64,000 nt of DNA, taken from NCBI GenBank assembly GCA_046329555.1, contig JAXLUK010000001.1:868001-932000 (forward strand). The letters are read 5' to 3'. This document shows, piece by piece, positions 35,588-43,359 of the stretch (its first letter is position 1; the number at the start of each line of letters is the position of its first letter). The position numbers and the translations under genes are program-made. Source of the DNA: UBA1941 sp046329555. Lineage in GTDB: Bacteria > Bacteroidota > Bacteroidia > Chitinophagales > LD1. Under the pieces are notes generated by a model. It had not been told where the DNA came from. It saw only the letters and a program-made list of their open reading frames with translations, and did no database searches.

Positions 35588-36172
35588 ATGAATATCAGAA
35601 TCATATCCCTGGCATTATTGTGTTGCCTCATCAGTTTAAACGCTGCGGCACAAGACGGCAAGAAAGGAAAGAAAAAAGCAAAGCAGGAAACGTCATCGCA
35701 GCAAGACAAAGACGATTTGAAACCAGTAGAAAAGAAAAAGGAAAAAAAACCTAAGGCGGAAAAGTCGGAAAGCGAGGCCAACAAACAAGAGAAGACAGAG
35801 AAGCCCGCTAAAGCCGCCAAAGAAAAACCGCAGAAAGAATCCAAAAACAACGATGCCCCCAAGGCGGTGAAAGAGAAGAAAGGTGGCAAACCTGATATCC
35901 GAAAAATTGCCGCTGAAGATTCGGTGCGCAAGGCCAAAGAGGCGCAGGCTGGTGCTGATCCGGCCAGGGCCAGGAACAAAAAGCCCGGCAAGGAAGTGAA
36001 GGAAGAGCCGGCAAAACCGCGCCCCGCTAATGTAGAGGTGAAGGTGGATGATCCGGTTGACCGCACACGCAAAGGTCCGAGCGGACAAACCATTTATACT
36101 GCACCGCGTGGCGGAAAGTACTACATCAACGCCAGCGGCAACAAGGTTTTTGTAACCAACAATACCAAGTAA
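35588..36172 (+). CDS. Secreted lysine-rich protein with C-terminal PBCV basic-adaptor-like motif
   Basis: 194 residues: a signal peptide (1-21, ending NAAAQ), about 120 residues of low-complexity Lys/Glu/Ala/Pro sequence, and a conserved C-terminal motif PSGQTIYTAPRGGKYYINASGNKVFV (given here in parts: GQTIYTAPRGG, KYYINASGNKVF). This tail resembles the PBCV-specific basic adaptor motif found in small secreted or surface proteins. The basic region could bind anionic polymers such as DNA or polysaccharide (inference). No clear partner gene. Its antisense frame is open only because of the biased codons. Confidence 0.7.
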   Translation: MNIRIISLALLCCLISLNAAAQDGKKGKKKAKQETSSQQDKDDLKPVEKKKEKKPKAEKSESEANKQEKTEKPAKAAKEKPQKESKNNDAPKAVKEKKGGKPDIRKIAAEDSVRKAKEAQAGADPARARNKKPGKEVKEEPAKPRPANVEVKVDDPVDRTRKGPSGQTIYTAPRGGKYYINASGNKVFVTNNTK

Positions 36173-36796
36173 CCTCATCTAAAAAACGCGCACAGCGATT
36201 CAGTTTCAGCTACAATCAGTACGCGTAACTACTATCCGATCCTCAAAAAAAATTGAAGTGATAATGGCGTGCCCCCTCCACCCGCAAGCTGTCAACCGCC
36301 AAGCTAAAACCCAATTTTGATGCGGGTTTCGGGGTCGCGCCCTACGCTCCCAAGGTTTTTGGCCGCGCATTTCACGGCAGCATAATGGCCATGTTTTTAT
36401 TCCACCATGGCGCGGTATCATATCCATTGCGCAATTTCAATACAAAATATCACCAGTCTTTTTCTCTATGCTATGCGCAAGCCAAAAACGCTTTCCGCTG
36501 CAGTCGCTCACGCTCGGCGCATATTGGGCTCAATAACGAATAACAACCTCCAGATCCCGCAATGGCATAGTCTTTATAAACAAATCCGTCGCGTTGGTGC
36601 AATTGACATAACAAAATTAAACAACGCCAAAATTCAGGATATTGAATAGCAAACAGATGCTAATGAAGTTGCATTTCCAACTTTTGGCTACCAATCAAAA
36701 TCATCGGGCAATTTCAAAAAACATGGCTGATTCTGTCTTTCTTTTGGCTAATTAAAAACTATCTGTCGAACTAACTTTATCCTAAAATTATTCGCT
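36173..36796. other. Gene-poor region
   Basis: 624 bp without a convincing gene. Two frames (36206-36427 minus and 36407-36649 plus) have no recognisable motif, signal or promoter and an atypical composition. The first half is locally GC-rich with small inverted repeats (for example around ATAATGGCCAT near 36381), and the second half (36600-36796) is AT-rich and precedes the small lipoprotein gene. The composition change suggests an acquired or rearranged segment; no transposase remnant or terminal repeats could be identified. Confidence 0.4.
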
Positions 36797-37201
36797 ATGA
36801 AAAAGTTTGCCATTATCCTCATGGTGTTCGGCCTCGCCGCCTGTCAAAAACCGGTAACCAATATTTGCAAAAACGGTAGTTCAGGTTACTTAAAGTATGC
36901 GCCACAAAGTGGCTCGTGTATGGATTGGTACATTGTAACCAACAATGGCTGGTTGATGCCTGCCAATCTGGAAGCCTACGTCCCACAGCCCGTAGATGGT
37001 CAAACCGTCAACTTTTCTTTTGAATATGCGCCTACACCCGCAATGAACTACTACTGCCCACTGGCACCGCTCATCACCATCACTTGCCTCAAAATGCCAA
37101 AACCTGCGCCAACCTCCGGTTTATTGCCAACCAATCCCGGTAACCAAGCGTACACCACCCCATGGTCGTTTTCGGCATTACAGCAAGTTGCCGGACTTTA
37201 G
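36797..37201 (+). CDS. Small cysteine-containing lipoprotein, unknown
   Basis: 134 residues, not recognised. Lipoprotein signal with lipobox GLAAC (Cys16) followed by QKPVTN. The mature part has four further Cys residues (in NICKNG, SGSCMDWY, YYCPLAP and ITCLKM), which could form disulfides in the periplasm, and ends in a Pro/Gly-rich tail. Single plus-strand gene beside a gene-poor, compositionally odd stretch. No function is claimed. Confidence 0.65.
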   Translation: MKKFAIILMVFGLAACQKPVTNICKNGSSGYLKYAPQSGSCMDWYIVTNNGWLMPANLEAYVPQPVDGQTVNFSFEYAPTPAMNYYCPLAPLITITCLKMPKPAPTSGLLPTNPGNQAYTTPWSFSALQQVAGL

Positions 37202-37219
37202 ATGCTACGGCGTTCCGAT

Positions 37220-37786
37220 TTATTTCCCTTTATCCTTCAAAAATTCCTTGGTAAAATGTTCTTCCCGCTTGGGTTGCGCAAACTTATCGGCATTATAGGC
37301 GCCTGATTGCCCTTTGGCAATAGAAAGCGTGCTCCATGTACCAGCGCACATTTTGGCGATAAAAACAATTTGGCCAATGTGATATGGATAATGCGCCAAT
37401 TGCCGGTTAATGGCATCCATCACCGTATGCCCCTGGTTACGGATGTAAATCATCCGCGTTAGATCTTCCTCTGTTAATACTTCCAACGCCTGCTGAAATA
37501 CCTTCCAGCCTGCTTCCCATAACGCCATTACGGCTTCACGCGTTTGAGCCTTTACCGCAAACTCCTGATCGCGTTGCCGCCACGACTTCTCGCCATCGGT
37601 GGTCAAAAAATCAGTCCACCGGCTCAACATATTGCCATGCAAATGTTGCACCATCACGGCTATACTGTTACTCTCTTCATTGTATTGCCAAAACAAGGCT
37701 TCATCACTAACCTGCGCCATAGCCTTTTCACCCAACATTTTGTAATAGGCCATTTGCTGTTTTACACTACTTAAATAGGTACTCAT
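37220..37786 (-). CDS. DUF1572 / DinB-superfamily protein
   Basis: 188 residues of the DinB/YfiT four-helix-bundle superfamily, DUF1572 group: MLGEKAMAQVSDEALFWQYNEESNSIAVMVQHLHGNMLSRWTDFL is the characteristic opening, with His48/His50 and a late HYPYHIGQIVFIAKM helix (His131, His135). These His residues usually form the trifunctional metal site. The enzyme activity is unknown (some relatives are thiol transferases). Its start overlaps the stop of the preceding DinB_2 gene by 1 nt (TGATG), so translation is coupled. Last gene of the operon. Confidence 0.85.
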   Translation of the reverse strand: MSTYLSSVKQQMAYYKMLGEKAMAQVSDEALFWQYNEESNSIAVMVQHLHGNMLSRWTDFLTTDGEKSWRQRDQEFAVKAQTREAVMALWEAGWKVFQQALEVLTEEDLTRMIYIRNQGHTVMDAINRQLAHYPYHIGQIVFIAKMCAGTWSTLSIAKGQSGAYNADKFAQPKREEHFTKEFLKDKGK

Positions 37787-38289
37787 CAGGAATTATTTTT
37801 TAATGGTTGCCTGGTCCGTGAAATCCAATCGGGGGCTGTATTAGTTTGCCACCGCATCATCAAATTGAGCTGCGCCGTATGGTGTTGCACATGGCGCATA
37901 TTGTACAACAACAACTCAAATACCGAATAATTGCGCCATGGATTCTCCCATCGCTGCGCCATCAGCGGCGCATCCAACCGCTGCAAAAGTGCACGCGCCC
38001 TTTCTTTGCAATAAGCCAAATACGTGCGTAATTCTTCCCGTGTATAGGTGCGTGGCGGCATGGTGGCCGCTTCAAATTCCGACAACGTAAAAGGCTCCGG
38101 CGGCGCAAAGGTATCCGGCTCAAGCGTCAGGTAATAATCCAGATAAAAAATGCAGTGATAAGCCCAGTACCAAAACAAGCGCTCATTGTCCCAAATTTCG
38201 TCAGGACATTGCGCCAGCGCCTGATCCAGCATATCCATACTGCCACCAAACTGATACCAGATAATTTCTTGCTGCGTTTCGTTCATCAC
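37786..38289 (-). CDS. DinB_2-like superfamily protein
   Basis: 167 residues. Helical-bundle protein with candidate metal His residues: WAYHCIFYLDYYL near 43-55 (His45) and YNMRHVQHHTAQLNLMMR near 130-148 (His133 and His136-137). It matches the stand-alone DinB/YfiT superfamily rather than DNA polymerase DinB (the names coincide only). Starts 14 bp after the patatin stop. Activity unknown; the tandem arrangement with a second family member may indicate a heterodimer (inference). Confidence 0.8.
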   Translation of the reverse strand: MMNETQQEIIWYQFGGSMDMLDQALAQCPDEIWDNERLFWYWAYHCIFYLDYYLTLEPDTFAPPEPFTLSEFEAATMPPRTYTREELRTYLAYCKERARALLQRLDAPLMAQRWENPWRNYSVFELLLYNMRHVQHHTAQLNLMMRWQTNTAPDWISRTRQPLKNNS

Positions 38290-38303
38290 GAAATATACAC
38301 CGA

Positions 38304-39332
38304 TTACCGGTAACGCAACACCTTTTCGGCAATTTCAGCAATTAGCTCCCGGTTGGCTTCTGCAAATTCTCGCCCGTCGCGCTGCAAATCGCCAATATTT
38401 CTATCACTTACATCATCCATCTCCGCGGATGCAGTCACCAATTTGGGTTCCAACCGATAATAATCATTGCGGTCTTCGGGGGCCAGCGTATCATACATAC
38501 GGCGCAGTTGATAGCTTACCGTTTCCGCATTAGCCGACATCAATATATCAATCAAAGGCTTTACCCATTTCATCGCGCCGGCGTCTTTCAAGTCATCATA
38601 CCGATAGCCTTGCTTTACTTCTCCTGTACCAATAGAAATCATCAACATATCTTTAGCCATTGGCTGATTGATATCTGGTCCATGCTTTTTAAAAATCATC
38701 TTGCGCACTTCAGCATAGGCGCATAACGCAGGGTTATTGGCATAAACACCGCCATCCACCAAATGATATGGCACATCATCATCAATAGCACAAATTTTCG
38801 CTGGCTCAAAGTACGTAGGCGCAGCAGAGGTAGCGCGTACTACATCGCGCACATAAAAATCCATGTCTGCTCTTCCGGCTAACGCCTGATTAAACAATTT
38901 CGCATTACGCGATTCAATATTGTAACTGGTAATGAGGCAAGGCCTCAAGAGCTCACTAAGTTTTGCATCGCCGAAGAACAATTGCAATTCCTCTTCTAAA
39001 TTATTGGCATCATATCGTTCATTATAAATGTAACTAATCCAGGACCGAATTTCATTTTGTTCGAAAATCTGATCACCTTTTTCAATATACAATCCCATCA
39101 CATCGGCTGCACGAAAACGCGCTTTGTTGTTGTGGCCTGGTAGCAGATACGCAGCCGCCATAATACCTCCGGTTGAAGTACCCGCTATAAAATCAAAATA
39201 ATCGCCGATGCGATCGTCTGATTTACTTTGTCGCTGCAGTTCGCGCTCCAGCGCAACCACTACTTCTCCTGATAGAATGCCGCGGATACCACCGCCGTCT
39301 AAACTTAATATGGTTACTTTTTTCTTAGCCAT
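38304..39332 (-). CDS. Patatin-like phospholipase
   Basis: 342 residues from MAKKKVTILSLDGGG. The oxyanion loop is DGGGIRG (12-18), the nucleophile Ser53 lies in GTSTGG, and the catalytic Asp193 in VDGGVYANN, so the Ser-Asp dyad is complete. Predicted to hydrolyse phospholipid acyl chains; there is no membrane helix or signal peptide, so it acts from the cytosol. The fold is shared with CBASS effector CapV, but no nucleotide cyclase is encoded nearby. ATG at 39332 avoids overlap with the muramidase gene, which ends 11 bp upstream. Confidence 0.88.
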   Translation of the reverse strand: MAKKKVTILSLDGGGIRGILSGEVVVALERELQRQSKSDDRIGDYFDFIAGTSTGGIMAAAYLLPGHNNKARFRAADVMGLYIEKGDQIFEQNEIRSWISYIYNERYDANNLEEELQLFFGDAKLSELLRPCLITSYNIESRNAKLFNQALAGRADMDFYVRDVVRATSAAPTYFEPAKICAIDDDVPYHLVDGGVYANNPALCAYAEVRKMIFKKHGPDINQPMAKDMLMISIGTGEVKQGYRYDDLKDAGAMKWVKPLIDILMSANAETVSYQLRRMYDTLAPEDRNDYYRLEPKLVTASAEMDDVSDRNIGDLQRDGREFAEANRELIAEIAEKVLRYR

Positions 39333-39342
39333 ACAATAGCAT

Positions 39343-39816
39343 TTATGCAGTAAAATATAAATCGGCTTCCGCGGCACGCCGGCGCACCAGTCCCTTTACA
39401 ATTTTTCCATCACTATAAACCCATTTCGCAAATTCATTGCGAATAGATTTCTCATTTGGATTGGCATTCACTTTCTTTCGCAGCGTACTCATTTGCAATG
39501 CTCCGGAACCCAGGTTGTACGCAAATGAAATGAGCGCGCCAAATTGATTTGGCGTCAGGGTATCAATCAGCAGCAAATCAATCTCCTGGGCTTTTTTCCC
39601 TACTTCCCAACGCAAAAAGTCTAGCGCCTGTTCACGTGTAATAGCAGGGTCAGTCAGCGCCACCCGCTTGCCGCGCAAATAATTCGGCGGATATTGAATC
39701 GTGCCGTAACCTATAGTGAAAACATCGGGACGGTCGGCCGCACCGTGATACGGCGTTAATGAAAGGCCCTCAAAACTTTTAATGAGGTTGATGCAGGCAT
39801 CGTTAATGGTGATCAT
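39343..39816 (-). CDS. GH24 phage-type lysozyme (muramidase)
   Basis: 157 residues covering a whole GH24 domain: catalytic Glu16 in IKSFEGLSLTPY, then the TIGYGT motif (34-39), LTPNQFGALISFAYNLGSGAL (88-108) and the closing FAKWVYSDGKIVKGLVRRRAAEADLY. It resembles phage endolysins but carries no signal peptide. No other phage genes are near. First gene of the operon with patatin and two DinB-like proteins; consensus promoter at 39835-39865. Release to its peptidoglycan substrate would need a lysis or export route. Confidence 0.9.
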   Translation of the reverse strand: MITINDACINLIKSFEGLSLTPYHGAADRPDVFTIGYGTIQYPPNYLRGKRVALTDPAITREQALDFLRWEVGKKAQEIDLLLIDTLTPNQFGALISFAYNLGSGALQMSTLRKKVNANPNEKSIRNEFAKWVYSDGKIVKGLVRRRAAEADLYFTA

Positions 39817-39834
39817 CAGTTAGTTTGTTTCTTT

Positions 39835-39865
39835 CAAATGAAGGCGTAAACCATAGAACAAACAA
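39835..39865 (-). promoter_or_regulatory. Promoter of the muramidase-patatin operon
   Basis: Minus strand: TTG (39865-39863), a 20 nt spacer, then TTCATTTG (39842-39835), a 7/8 match to TAnnTTTG. The start codon lies 18 nt downstream. Confidence 0.5.
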
Positions 39866-39916
39866 ATTTTTAGGCGAACCTGTTGAAGAATTGGTAAAAC
39901 TACGGTGAGCATAAAA

Positions 39917-39950
39917 CCGTATTTCTACTATAAATCCCGTATTTCTACGG
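39917..39950. repeat. Direct repeat of CCGTATTTCTAC; second copy a near-palindrome CCGTA-N4-TACGG
   Basis: CCGTATTTCTAC occurs at 39917-39928 and again at 39937-39948, exactly 20 bp apart (two helical turns). The second copy extends to the inverted pair CCGTA(N4)TACGG (39937-39950). A further TACGG half-site lies at 39901-39905. They sit 50-85 bp upstream of the muramidase-operon promoter and against the 3' end of the porin gene. The layout fits a tandem binding site for a dimeric activator; the protein is unknown. Confidence 0.6.
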
Positions 39951-41894
39951 TTATTCAAAAAACCGCCATTTCACCCCAAAACGGAAACCAATATCGGCTG
40001 CAGGGTATAAATACGTAGAATAATAACCGCTTTGCTTTATACCGCGCGATAAATTAGTGCCTGTAAGAAAAAGGCGCAGCGATTTTATCTTGGCATTAAG
40101 GAAAACATCCAGCACCGGATAATATTTCAGCGCCAAATCATTTTGTAAGTAGAATTGTCCACTTACCGGATCATACCCATTTCCGTAGAAAGTGGAATAC
40201 CATCTTAAATCAACACCTACGGCCAACCACAGCACGCGCTTAAACACCCGGGCTTCGTAATACACACTGTGCTTTGTCACTACTTTAGGTAACCGCACCA
40301 CATCACTGCCCGATACCTGTTGGAACCAAATGTCGTTGTCTAAGTGAAATCCTTTGATAGCAAAACGATTGCTAAAAGCCAGCACCAGAATATTCATCGG
40401 CTTGCTCTCCTGCGCAGGCAATCGCTGCGGGTTCAGGTAAACATAATTTCCTAAAACATGATTGTAAGCAGCAATGGTGATACCTACTTTCGGAATCGTA
40501 TACTCACCACCAAAGCGCAAAACTGATATCTTCTTAAAATTATTTTTCCAGGAGAAACTATCGCTTTGTAGAGAAGTAAAAACATAATCAGGTTGCCGTA
40601 GTTGATAGCTGGCGTTCACCTGCAACTGACCAAATTTTCTAAAATCAGCACCCACGCCGCCATCCACCAACAAATCATTTCTGTTATAGCCGGAAAAAAA
40701 ATATTGTACCCGTGCATGATACAACAAGCGCGGATTCAATGCCGGATTACTTTTCAGATAACCGCCCACGCTGCCATTTGCAAATCGGTAGTGCGAGAAA
40801 CGCTCTTTAATATCATAATACTCAATAGCGGCCTGAGCGCCCATCAAAAAATTCAATTCCTTATACGTGCTATCGCTGGTGAGTTTCTTTGCATCAAAAT
40901 CTAAAAAAGCCGTATTGCCGATGCGCCAAATTTGGGTGCCATAAAAAAACGAATCGCTGGAACCAACAAACGGACCCATTGCCAAAGAATCAAATGTACT
41001 ATTCGGTTTATTGAGAAACCGATAGCGGTCGCGCTCCATATCAAACTGATAGGAGATTTTAAAGATTGGCAGCAAGGTGCGCTCGGTGGTAGAATCGTTG
41101 ATGCGCTGCAAGTAATGCTTACCCAAATTGTAGGTACCTTTGATATACCACGCTACTTCATTGTGATTGATTTTGGCTTTTTGCAAGCCTACGGTTGCCA
41201 GTGATTTCTGAAAAAAAGTGGAATCGCTGTAGAAGATATCAGACTTCAATCCGCGGTTCTCCTGATTTTTAAATTCGTTATAAGTCAGATTGGTTTGGAG
41301 GTCAAATATTTTCCGTTTGGAGTGATAGAGCACATATACATTACAGCCGCCCACGTACGTAGCCTGATTGAGGTAACCTCCGGGTGAGTTAATGACATGG
41401 AAGTCGGTTCCGTAATACCAGTGCTTTTTATGCGAGTTGGCAAACTGTCCGCGAAAAATCTGTTCGCGCTTTAATCCCAACTGATAACTCAATTCTACAT
41501 ACGGCCTGATTAATTGATAATAGCGAATGGAATCCTTGGTATATCGATAGATAGAAAACTGTCGCATACCGAATTGAAATCCCACTTGCGGTTGCGGATG
41601 AAAGATTATGGGATATGCAGCGGAGCCTGAATTGCCGAGATGAAAATATTCTTCTCCATCACCGCGAACAAAATCGCTGCGGTGAATTTGGTAGATAGAT
41701 GAATCAATGCGGTTCTTTCGATTCGGTTCATTTTCATAGAACCAGGTATCGTTATGGGTGGAACGCTGACGCACTACTGCGGTATCGCTCCCGGCTGTTC
41801 CGGCGAAAACCCGCAGTCCCGCCATCCATAGAATGGCCAGCAACAGTTGTTGCGCTAATCTGGAATGACCATGAAAGGGAATAGATACCAGCAT
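39951..41894 (-). CDS. Putative outer-membrane porin (Porin_10-like)
   Basis: About 647 residues from ATG at 41894, which gives a signal peptide (SRLAQQLLLAILWMAGLRVFAG); an upstream start at 41942 would overlap the RidA-like gene. The body has the beta-barrel alternation and conserved parts of the Bacteroidota putative porin family: FHLGNSGSAAYPIIF, QVGFQFGMRQFSIYRYTKDSIRYY, FRGQFANSHKKHWYYGTDF and a C-terminal FRFGVKWRFFE ending in an aromatic residue, as for BAM substrates. Located downstream of RidA-like and PNP genes on the same strand. Confidence 0.85.
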   Translation of the reverse strand: MLVSIPFHGHSRLAQQLLLAILWMAGLRVFAGTAGSDTAVVRQRSTHNDTWFYENEPNRKNRIDSSIYQIHRSDFVRGDGEEYFHLGNSGSAAYPIIFHPQPQVGFQFGMRQFSIYRYTKDSIRYYQLIRPYVELSYQLGLKREQIFRGQFANSHKKHWYYGTDFHVINSPGGYLNQATYVGGCNVYVLYHSKRKIFDLQTNLTYNEFKNQENRGLKSDIFYSDSTFFQKSLATVGLQKAKINHNEVAWYIKGTYNLGKHYLQRINDSTTERTLLPIFKISYQFDMERDRYRFLNKPNSTFDSLAMGPFVGSSDSFFYGTQIWRIGNTAFLDFDAKKLTSDSTYKELNFLMGAQAAIEYYDIKERFSHYRFANGSVGGYLKSNPALNPRLLYHARVQYFFSGYNRNDLLVDGGVGADFRKFGQLQVNASYQLRQPDYVFTSLQSDSFSWKNNFKKISVLRFGGEYTIPKVGITIAAYNHVLGNYVYLNPQRLPAQESKPMNILVLAFSNRFAIKGFHLDNDIWFQQVSGSDVVRLPKVVTKHSVYYEARVFKRVLWLAVGVDLRWYSTFYGNGYDPVSGQFYLQNDLALKYYPVLDVFLNAKIKSLRLFLTGTNLSRGIKQSGYYSTYLYPAADIGFRFGVKWRFFE

Positions 41895-41922
41895 GATGCA
41901 GCGTGCTAAGTAAATTCTTTTT

Positions 41923-42327
41923 CTACATCTGCGGCACATCACCCACCCAGGCTGTAGCCTCTATTTCTACCAAAAATTCGGGAGCAATCAATGCTTTTAC
42001 AGCTACCATGGTAGTGGCAGGCCTTATATTCCCGAACACTTTTCCGTGTGCACGCCCAACGGCATCGCTATGCGTCATGTCGGTGACATACATGCGCGTG
42101 CGCACCACGTGTTGCAATGAAGCGCCTAATGCGTCAAGTGCCTTTTCTATTTTTTTAAGAATAAACAACGTTTGTTCGCCGGCATCTCCCGGAGCAAACA
42201 CTGTACTACCATCGGCTGCCACGGTGCCACTCACTTCTATCAACGACCCTATTCGCACCGCGCGCGTGTACCCGTAAGTTTGTTCCCATGGTGTACCTGA
42301 TGAAACTGATGAGCGTGGCCGTTCCAA
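41923..42327 (-). CDS. RidA-like (YjgF/UK114) protein
   Basis: 134 residues with the family pattern GYTRAVRIGSLIEVSGTVA (18-36), LDALGASLQHVVRTRMYVTD (65-84) and the final VEIEATAW strand. RidA proteins deaminate reactive enamine/imine intermediates. The Arg that binds the substrate carboxylate in RidA (R105, before PKDVKIEIE in E. coli) appears replaced by Leu here (KALIAPEFLVEIE), so it is more like the Rid4-7 groups and may lack deaminase activity (inference). Start is TTG at 42327, 2 bp after the PNP stop. Confidence 0.85.
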   Translation of the reverse strand: MERPRSSVSSGTPWEQTYGYTRAVRIGSLIEVSGTVAADGSTVFAPGDAGEQTLFILKKIEKALDALGASLQHVVRTRMYVTDMTHSDAVGRAHGKVFGNIRPATTMVAVKALIAPEFLVEIEATAWVGDVPQM

Positions 42328-42329
42328 CC

Positions 42330-43145
42330 TTACAGGGCCTTTAGCAGTTCTACAATTACCTTGGTCATTTTCGGTTCTGCTTCAGCGGCTTTCTCTAAAA
42401 CGAAGGCATGAGATACGTGATCGGCCTTATCAAACGGATATCCAATATCACTGATTACGGAAATAGCAAACACTTCCATACCGGCATGACGGGCCACCAC
42501 CACTTCAGGGGTAGTGCTCATACCCACCGCATCGCCGCCCATGATATGGTACAATTTATATTCTGCCGGCGTTTCAAAAGTAGGCCCTTGCACACCTACG
42601 TATACGCCCGTGTGACAGCGGATGTTGTTGGCCTTTGCTATAGCCAATCCTTTTTCAACCAACTTTTTGTTATAGGCTTCCGCCATATTAGGGAAGCGCA
42701 CGCCAAGGCGTTCGTCGTTCTTACCGCGCAGCGGGTGTTCCGGTTGCAGATAAATATGATCGGTGAGAATCATCAGATCCCCCACTTCAAAATTAGCATT
42801 CACGCCACCTGATGCGTTTGAAATCAAAACAGTTTCTACGCCAATCGCCTTCATCACGCGGATGGGCAGGGTTACTTCTTTCATCGAATAACCTTCGTAG
42901 AAGTGGAAACGACCGCTCATGCACACCACGCGCTTACCGGCTAACTCGCCAAAAATAAGTGCTCCCTTGTGCCCTTCTACTGTGGATACCGGAAACCCGG
43001 GAATTTCGTTATAAGGTATGGTATGATGAACGGTTAGTTGCTCGGTAAAATTACCCAGCCCGCTACCCAGCACTACGCCATACGTGTAGTTGCCTGAGAT
43101 TTTTGATAATAAATAGGACGCGCTCTGCTCAATTAATTCGTACAT
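42330..43145 (-). CDS. punA: Purine-nucleoside phosphorylase (trimeric type)
   Basis: 271 residues, family of PNP/MTAP trimers. GVVLGSGLGNFTEQL near 24-38 is the phosphate-binding loop, HKGALIFGELAGKRVVCMSGRFHFYEGYSM (59-88) the conserved middle, and SNASGGVNANFEVGDLMILTDHIY (about 113-136) the signature. Glu and Asn for purine recognition lie in FETPAEYKL and VISDIGYP. It cleaves (deoxy)inosine/guanosine for salvage. First gene of the PNP-RidA-porin set, downstream of a TATATTCG promoter-like box and tandem terminators of the gene before it. Confidence 0.92.
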   Translation of the reverse strand: MYELIEQSASYLLSKISGNYTYGVVLGSGLGNFTEQLTVHHTIPYNEIPGFPVSTVEGHKGALIFGELAGKRVVCMSGRFHFYEGYSMKEVTLPIRVMKAIGVETVLISNASGGVNANFEVGDLMILTDHIYLQPEHPLRGKNDERLGVRFPNMAEAYNKKLVEKGLAIAKANNIRCHTGVYVGVQGPTFETPAEYKLYHIMGGDAVGMSTTPEVVVARHAGMEVFAISVISDIGYPFDKADHVSHAFVLEKAAEAEPKMTKVIVELLKAL

Positions 43146-43223
43146 AAATACATTAGTAAAGAAGGGGCGAATATAGCCGAATCAACAGAAGATGTTGCCA
43201 CAGAGAAAAAATAGGAAAAAGGA

Positions 43224-43242
43224 CCGGGGGTGAGCGCCCCGG
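43224..43242 (-). terminator. Second, downstream terminator of the giant T9SS gene
   Basis: CCGGGG / CCCCGG stem with a 7 nt loop, followed on the minus strand by TCCTTTTTCC. Lies 77 bp beyond the stronger terminator and separates the giant gene from the PNP gene. Confidence 0.5.
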
Positions 43243-43313
43243 CCTTAACCCTGAAAACTGAAAATTACATCAGCATAGGCAAGATAAAGCCGGTTTCAAA
43301 TTTTGTCAAGAGC

Positions 43314-43341
43314 AAAAAAAAGCCGGAGTATTTCTCCGGCT
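43314..43341 (-). terminator. Intrinsic terminator of the giant T9SS gene
   Basis: AGCCGGAG-TATTT-CTCCGGCT (43321-43341): an 8 bp perfect stem, followed on the minus strand by a run of eight T residues. It ends the transcript of the gene whose stop is at 43360. Confidence 0.85.
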
Positions 43342-43359
43342 TATTAATTTGTGAGGCTA

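Noticed and set aside
35693..36178. Minus-strand leucine/phenylalanine-rich membrane protein
   Set aside because: It is the mirror of lysine/glutamate codons in the lysine-rich gene and has no family features.
36206..36649. Two small genes in the gene-poor stretch
   Set aside because: No recognisable domain, signal, ribosome site or promoter, and their composition is not coding-like; left as an unexplained region.
36520..36660. Integron attC site upstream of the small lipoprotein gene
   Set aside because: I looked for paired RYYYAAC and GTTRRRY core sites but could not find a convincing symmetric pair.
37786..38289. Second copy of DNA polymerase IV (DinB)
   Set aside because: Here DinB refers to the unrelated four-helix-bundle superfamily; no polymerase motifs are present.
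38304..39332. Patatin gene as a CapV-type CBASS effector
   Set aside because: The fold and Ser-Asp dyad fit, but no CD-NTase, Cap2/Cap3 or other CBASS gene is within the window, and the neighbours are a muramidase and DinB-like proteins.
39343..39816. Prophage remnant because of the phage-type lysozyme
   Set aside because: No holin, structural, integrase or replication genes and no attachment-site repeats are near; the gene has an ordinary host-type promoter.
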